Of a stretch of DNA of 23,090 nt, positions 20,503-23,090 are shown in pieces. This DNA is from a virus. A model generated the notes under the pieces. The model was not told where the DNA came from. It searched no databases and was given only the letters and a program-made list of their open reading frames with translations. The first letter of the stretch is position 1; every line of letters begins with the position of its first letter. The position numbers and the translations under genes are program-made. The stretch spans positions 5,133-28,222 of IMG/VR virus record IMGVR_UViG_3300030107_003218, one strand, 5' to 3'.

Positions 20503-20797
20503 GGTATGCCTCGCGCCATTCTGGCGTGCATTCAACTAGATGAAAGTATTTCAATATTTCATCCTTCTGCTCATCGCCGAATTCCCATGATCCATATGTT
20601 GCCGCAGATTTCCCTGCGGTGAACCAACGCGAATTAGGATCAGCTTTGCAATTATCCGGCTTTTTATATGTCTTCAACACGGCAATAGTAATTTCTCCCA
20701 AATCGCCAGACATTGCCTTATAAATTGCATATGGCTTTTCTTTTCCCATGTTGAAATTAGGAATGGAAATTGATTTTCCAAAAGGATTTTTAGACAT
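20489..20797 (-). CDS. Uncharacterised protein
   Basis: A 102-aa protein with N-terminal MSKNPFGKSISIPNF, a central SGDLGEITIAVLKTYKK and SRWFTAGKSAATYGSWEFGD. The C-terminal end is helical (EILKYFHLVECTPEWREAYH). GGAGG precedes the ATG. No family is recognised. Confidence 0.68.
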   Translation of the reverse strand: MSKNPFGKSISIPNFNMGKEKPYAIYKAMSGDLGEITIAVLKTYKKPDNCKADPNSRWFTAGKSAATYGSWEFGDEQKDEILKYFHLVECTPEWREAYHASR

Positions 20798-20824
20798 TGT
20801 TTAGCCCTCCATTGGCTAGGTTGC

Positions 20825-20847
20825 GGCGCCGGCATTATGCCGGCGCC
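20825..20847. other. Long G+C-rich hairpin between two genes
   Basis: GGCGCCGGCA and its complement give a 10-bp stem with a 3-base loop. No U-run follows on either strand, so it is not a classical terminator. It could set relative mRNA levels of the flanking genes by blocking exonucleases. It shares the GGCGCC core with the terminator at 20255-20281. Confidence 0.6.
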
Positions 20848-20854
20848 TAGGTTG

Positions 20855-21172
20855 TTATTTCCAATTTGGCTTTGATGCCTTGCGGCCTTTACCGACGCGG
20901 ATGTAGGGATGGCTTGAACCGTCCGGCATATCAATAACGTCAGTGATGCAAAAGCCATGTTTCTCGGCTATTGCTTTGAACATGGCAAGTGTAGGTGCCA
21001 AATCTATTGGCTTGCCTACTTCGCGTGGGTCGGCCTCACCCGAATTAATAGCCTGTATTTCTATTGCTTCGCGAATGTCTGTCCACATTTTAACCATTTC
21101 ATCAGCGAATTCAAACTTGCCTTTAGTATCAAGTTTGTTGAACTGATGCGCTCTTGGAAATTTTGTAGTCAT
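20855..21172 (-). CDS. Uncharacterised protein
   Basis: A 105-aa protein with a helical N-terminal half (KFEFADEMVKMWTDIREAIE, then PTLAMFKAIAEKHG) and a C-terminal SSHPYIRVGKGRKASKPNWK, basic at the end. GGAGG is well placed before the ATG. First gene of its unit. No family is recognised. Confidence 0.68.
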   Translation of the reverse strand: MTTKFPRAHQFNKLDTKGKFEFADEMVKMWTDIREAIEIQAINSGEADPREVGKPIDLAPTLAMFKAIAEKHGFCITDVIDMPDGSSHPYIRVGKGRKASKPNWK

Positions 21173-21499
21173 ATCTAACCCTCCATAGTTAGTTTGCTTT
21201 GGGGTCGCTTGGCTATTGCCTTCCGATTTCCCTTAATGTCTTACGACATTAACACAACATCGCACTACATACAACACATAATCCACAAATAAAACACAAG
21301 TTTTAATCTATCACCTGATAGGGGTTACTTGGGTTTATCGGGCGGGGTGCGTCAAATATTTGACCCCCTACCCCCTTGACAAAAAAACGGGTCGGCGCCA
21401 CCCACCCACCCGCCCTAGTCGGGTACATTTATTCCTGTGTTTTTCCATTCGACCAAGGTTCAGGTTGCAAGATCCACAATTAAATTGTAGGAATGGCCT
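21173..21499. promoter_or_regulatory. Divergent intergenic region with two palindromes
   Basis: A 327-bp gene-free region between leftward and rightward units. It contains a perfect inverted repeat TTAATGTC-TTAC-GACATTAA (21233-21252), probably in the leader of the leftward unit, and a 14-bp perfect palindrome GTCAAATATTTGAC (21351-21364), a good operator candidate. A TTGACA at 21376 has no -10 at the right distance. The strand is strongly G/C-skewed around 21340-21415. Confidence 0.55.
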
Positions 21500-21931
21500 A
21501 TGGAGTCCCAGGCGCCAGAAAAAAATTCAGATGTAAATTCATTTGAGATGTTAGGTCGAATGTTACCGTTACTGGTGACGGCACCCGTGTATCAAGACAG
21601 GAGCATCTCGGAACTTGGCACACGGATCATGGCTGCTGTGGCGAGTGGTAAGATACGATATTACTTTCGTGGGCGCAGTTTGATTGGTTTTGTGACTTGG
21701 GCTTACTTCACATCTGAGGAGGCACGCACTTCGGAGTTTGACTGGAATGAGGTATTGATGCGGAGTGAGGGGGAGGAGTTGTGGATAGTAGACATGGTAG
21801 GGCTAGATAGTGTACTCTACATTGGTAGAGACATTCGCCGTTATTTGAGTGAAACGACAAATCATAAAGTTGCGTATTGGCGCAGGAGCAAAAACGGGCG
21901 CAGGCTCGGCAAGGCTTGGAGACTTAGATGA
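21500..21931 (+). CDS. HlyC-like (RTX toxin-activating) acyltransferase homologue
   Basis: A 143-aa protein resembling HlyC toxin-activating lysine acyltransferases: LGRMLPLLVTAPVYQDRSIS aligns with the HlyC N-terminal helix, LIGFVTWAYFTSEE with its AYCSWANLS, and GEELWIVDMVGL with its RKWFIDWIAPFG. Asp98 matches catalytic HlyC D92. The residue facing catalytic H23 appears to be Tyr31, so the classical acyl-ACP activity may be lost or altered. AGGA lies seven bases before the ATG. It is coupled by ATGA to a virion-type gene, suggesting action on, or assembly with, a structural protein. HlyC-like domains occur in some phage structural clusters, but their role there is unclear. Confidence 0.7.
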   Translation: MESQAPEKNSDVNSFEMLGRMLPLLVTAPVYQDRSISELGTRIMAAVASGKIRYYFRGRSLIGFVTWAYFTSEEARTSEFDWNEVLMRSEGEELWIVDMVGLDSVLYIGRDIRRYLSETTNHKVAYWRRSKNGRRLGKAWRLR

Positions 21932-23090
21932 AAGCTATCTTCCCAGAACTAAAGAAGAGTTGGAACGATGCCTGTCCCGTGATTGCGATAGAGCGTAATC
22001 CGTGGGAAGAGCAATATTACTGCTTTGATAGTGGTCCTGATGATGGCGCTGGCAGTGGCGCACCAGGTGATGAAAGACCAGACACTGTGACTTCTGGCAA
22101 TCAGCCAAAAGACACAGGATTATCGTTTAGCACTCCTAAAGATGATGGTGGTGTCGATAGACGAGACAGTTACCAAGGAAAGGCAACCACTTTTGGTGTA
22201 GATGGCAGATCTATTACGGGTAGCGCGGAAGGGGATGCAAAACTCGGCTATACGTCTGCACCTGGATCTGGGAAGCCTGGTCCTAACTATGATGCGTTGA
22301 ACGCGGCGACAGCCGAGCAAAAAGCGGCAGCGAAAAACACAGCTGCCCAATTTGACGGGAAGGATTTGACTTCTCGCACAAACGCGAGGAACGCTGTTGC
22401 AAATACTTTGGCGAATTACGAACCTGGGGATGTTACGAGATCTGGCAACTTCACGGATCAGGGGGCAGAAAAGGCGCAGGCGAACATTCAAGCGGCTTTA
22501 GATGCAAGAGCCGCTATGACGTACTCGCCTAGCGTGCAGGGTGTTGCCGACCAGGTTTTAGGAGCACCTACCTTTACGGGTCTGCCAAATCAAAGGGGCA
22601 TCACCCCTCCAACAACGGGCGTAGGACCACGACCCACGGTTAACTTATCCGTTGTAGGTAAAGGTCCTTTAAACCCTGCTTTATCTAATGTTCCTGCAAA
22701 TATTTTAGGTAGAAGAGCCATAAGCCCCACACCTCTTGAAATTGGAGGGGTCACTGTAGACAACGCCACCGCTATTGCTGAACTTCAGAATAGAGCTTTG
22801 GCGGGAGACGAGCAAGCAAAAGCGGAACTTGATGCTGCTGTACAAGCAGGAATAAACACAGCTGGTATGGTTGGCATTCCTAGTGTTAATGCAGGGATAA
22901 CTCCCACGGGCGTAGTAGGGGTAGCCCCTGGAGGTATTGCCACTGCTCCGCAAGCAACAGCGGCGAATGTTTTGGCTGGCATTCAGGAAAATATAGCAAA
23001 AGCAGCAGAAAACTTTACGCCTGGGGTAAGTCAACCAGGACAGGATCCTAATTTCTTTAGTGATTTAACTCAAGCGGCGGCTCCTGCTGA
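21928..23090 (+). CDS. Partial CDS, Ala/Gly/Thr/Pro-rich virion-type protein (runs off the window)
   Basis: This frame starts at an ATG overlapping the acyltransferase stop (ATGA) and stays open through at least 387 codons to the window end. The first 30 residues (MKAIFPELKKSWNDACPVIA onward) are distinct; the rest is low complexity, rich in Ala, Gly, Pro, Thr and Gln, with stretches such as ALNAATAEQKAAAKNTAAQF. This suits a long tail, fibre-like or internal virion protein, but no family is recognised. The incomplete last codon (GA) is completed by the first base of the window and continues in the open frame there. Confidence 0.75.
   Translation, partial: MKAIFPELKKSWNDACPVIAIERNPWEEQYYCFDSGPDDGAGSGAPGDERPDTVTSGNQPKDTGLSFSTPKDDGGVDRRDSYQGKATTFGVDGRSITGSAEGDAKLGYTSAPGSGKPGPNYDALNAATAEQKAAAKNTAAQFDGKDLTSRTNARNAVANTLANYEPGDVTRSGNFTDQGAEKAQANIQAALDARAAMTYSPSVQGVADQVLGAPTFTGLPNQRGITPPTTGVGPRPTVNLSVVGKGPLNPALSNVPANILGRRAISPTPLEIGGVTVDNATAIAELQNRALAGDEQAKAELDAAVQAGINTAGMVGIPSVNAGITPTGVVGVAPGGIATAPQATAANVLAGIQENIAKAAENFTPGVSQPGQDPNFFSDLTQAAAPA

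Noticed and set aside
21376-21404. TTGACA as a plus-strand promoter for the acyltransferase unit
   Set aside because: No -10 sequence occurs 15-19 bp downstream; the region there is C-rich.
21430-21480. tRNA-like T-loop pattern (GGTTCAGG) near 21460
   Set aside because: No matching acceptor, D or anticodon stems could be paired around it.
21493-21546. Short upstream ORF starting MAYGVPGARKK before the acyltransferase gene
   Set aside because: Only 17 codons, with AGGA abutting its ATG too closely. The ATG at 21500 has the correct spacing from the same site.

Overview
The window is a piece of a tailed-bacteriophage genome, or of a phage-like replicon, probably from an aquatic proteobacterial host. 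The host is inferred from style of gene content only and is not proven. The evidence for a phage is a T4-type endolysin, a small terminase subunit, a complete phage replication module (family A DNA polymerase, archaeo-eukaryotic-type primase, SF1 helicase, SNF2 helicase, SSB-like protein, VRR-NUC nuclease), a cytosine-5 methyltransferase, and long runs of very small genes packed with ATGA and TAATG stop/start overlaps. No large terminase, portal, capsid, tail, integrase, tRNA, rRNA or CRISPR was found.

Layout. Bases 1-1068 (+) hold the end of a hydrophobic, Pro/Gly/Ala-rich virion-type protein and the endolysin. Bases 1065-8048 (-) are one tightly overlapping replication operon, read from right to left: coiled-coil protein, SSB-like protein, internal hairpin terminator, primase, AlpA-like HTH, SF1 helicase, DUF6378-like protein, DNA polymerase A and a 55-aa protein. 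Bases 8124-11703 (+) hold a SNF2 helicase, two small proteins and an AT-rich three-gene cassette: a VUT/YhhQ-type queuosine-precursor transporter, QueC, and a DpdA/TGT-like protein. This cassette looks like a 7-deazaguanine DNA-modification system. A bidirectional terminator at about 11755-11778 separates it from the next minus-strand unit.

Bases 11782-16454 (-) are an auxiliary operon. It contains a C5 methyltransferase, several zinc-ribbon proteins (one is NrdR-like without the ATP cone), uncharacterised small proteins and, at its 3' end, three consecutive small genes that each carry an AT-hook (RGRP). A 350-bp divergent intergenic region (16455-16804) carries an array of TGTAACAAG 9-mers in both orientations that runs into the terS start codon. 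TerS and a VRR-NUC nuclease follow on the plus strand.

Bases 17806-21172 (-) form three short transcription units of small uncharacterised genes. Each ends in a hairpin terminator, and past each terminator lies a cluster of (GGGGTTC)n-type repeats, G-rich on the plus strand and able to form G-quadruplexes. One cluster has become the C-terminal coding sequence of the VRR-NUC protein. Bases 21500-23090 (+) hold a HlyC-like acyltransferase homologue, apparently lacking the catalytic His, followed by an Ala/Gly/Thr-rich virion-type ORF that is still open at the window edge. That ORF would join in frame to the open ORF at base 1 if the molecule is circular.

The most interesting elements are the transporter-QueC-DpdA cassette, the AT-hook trio, the TGTAACAAG array beside terS, and the G-quadruplex repeats placed after terminators. 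Protein families were recognised by eye from motifs. No database search was run.
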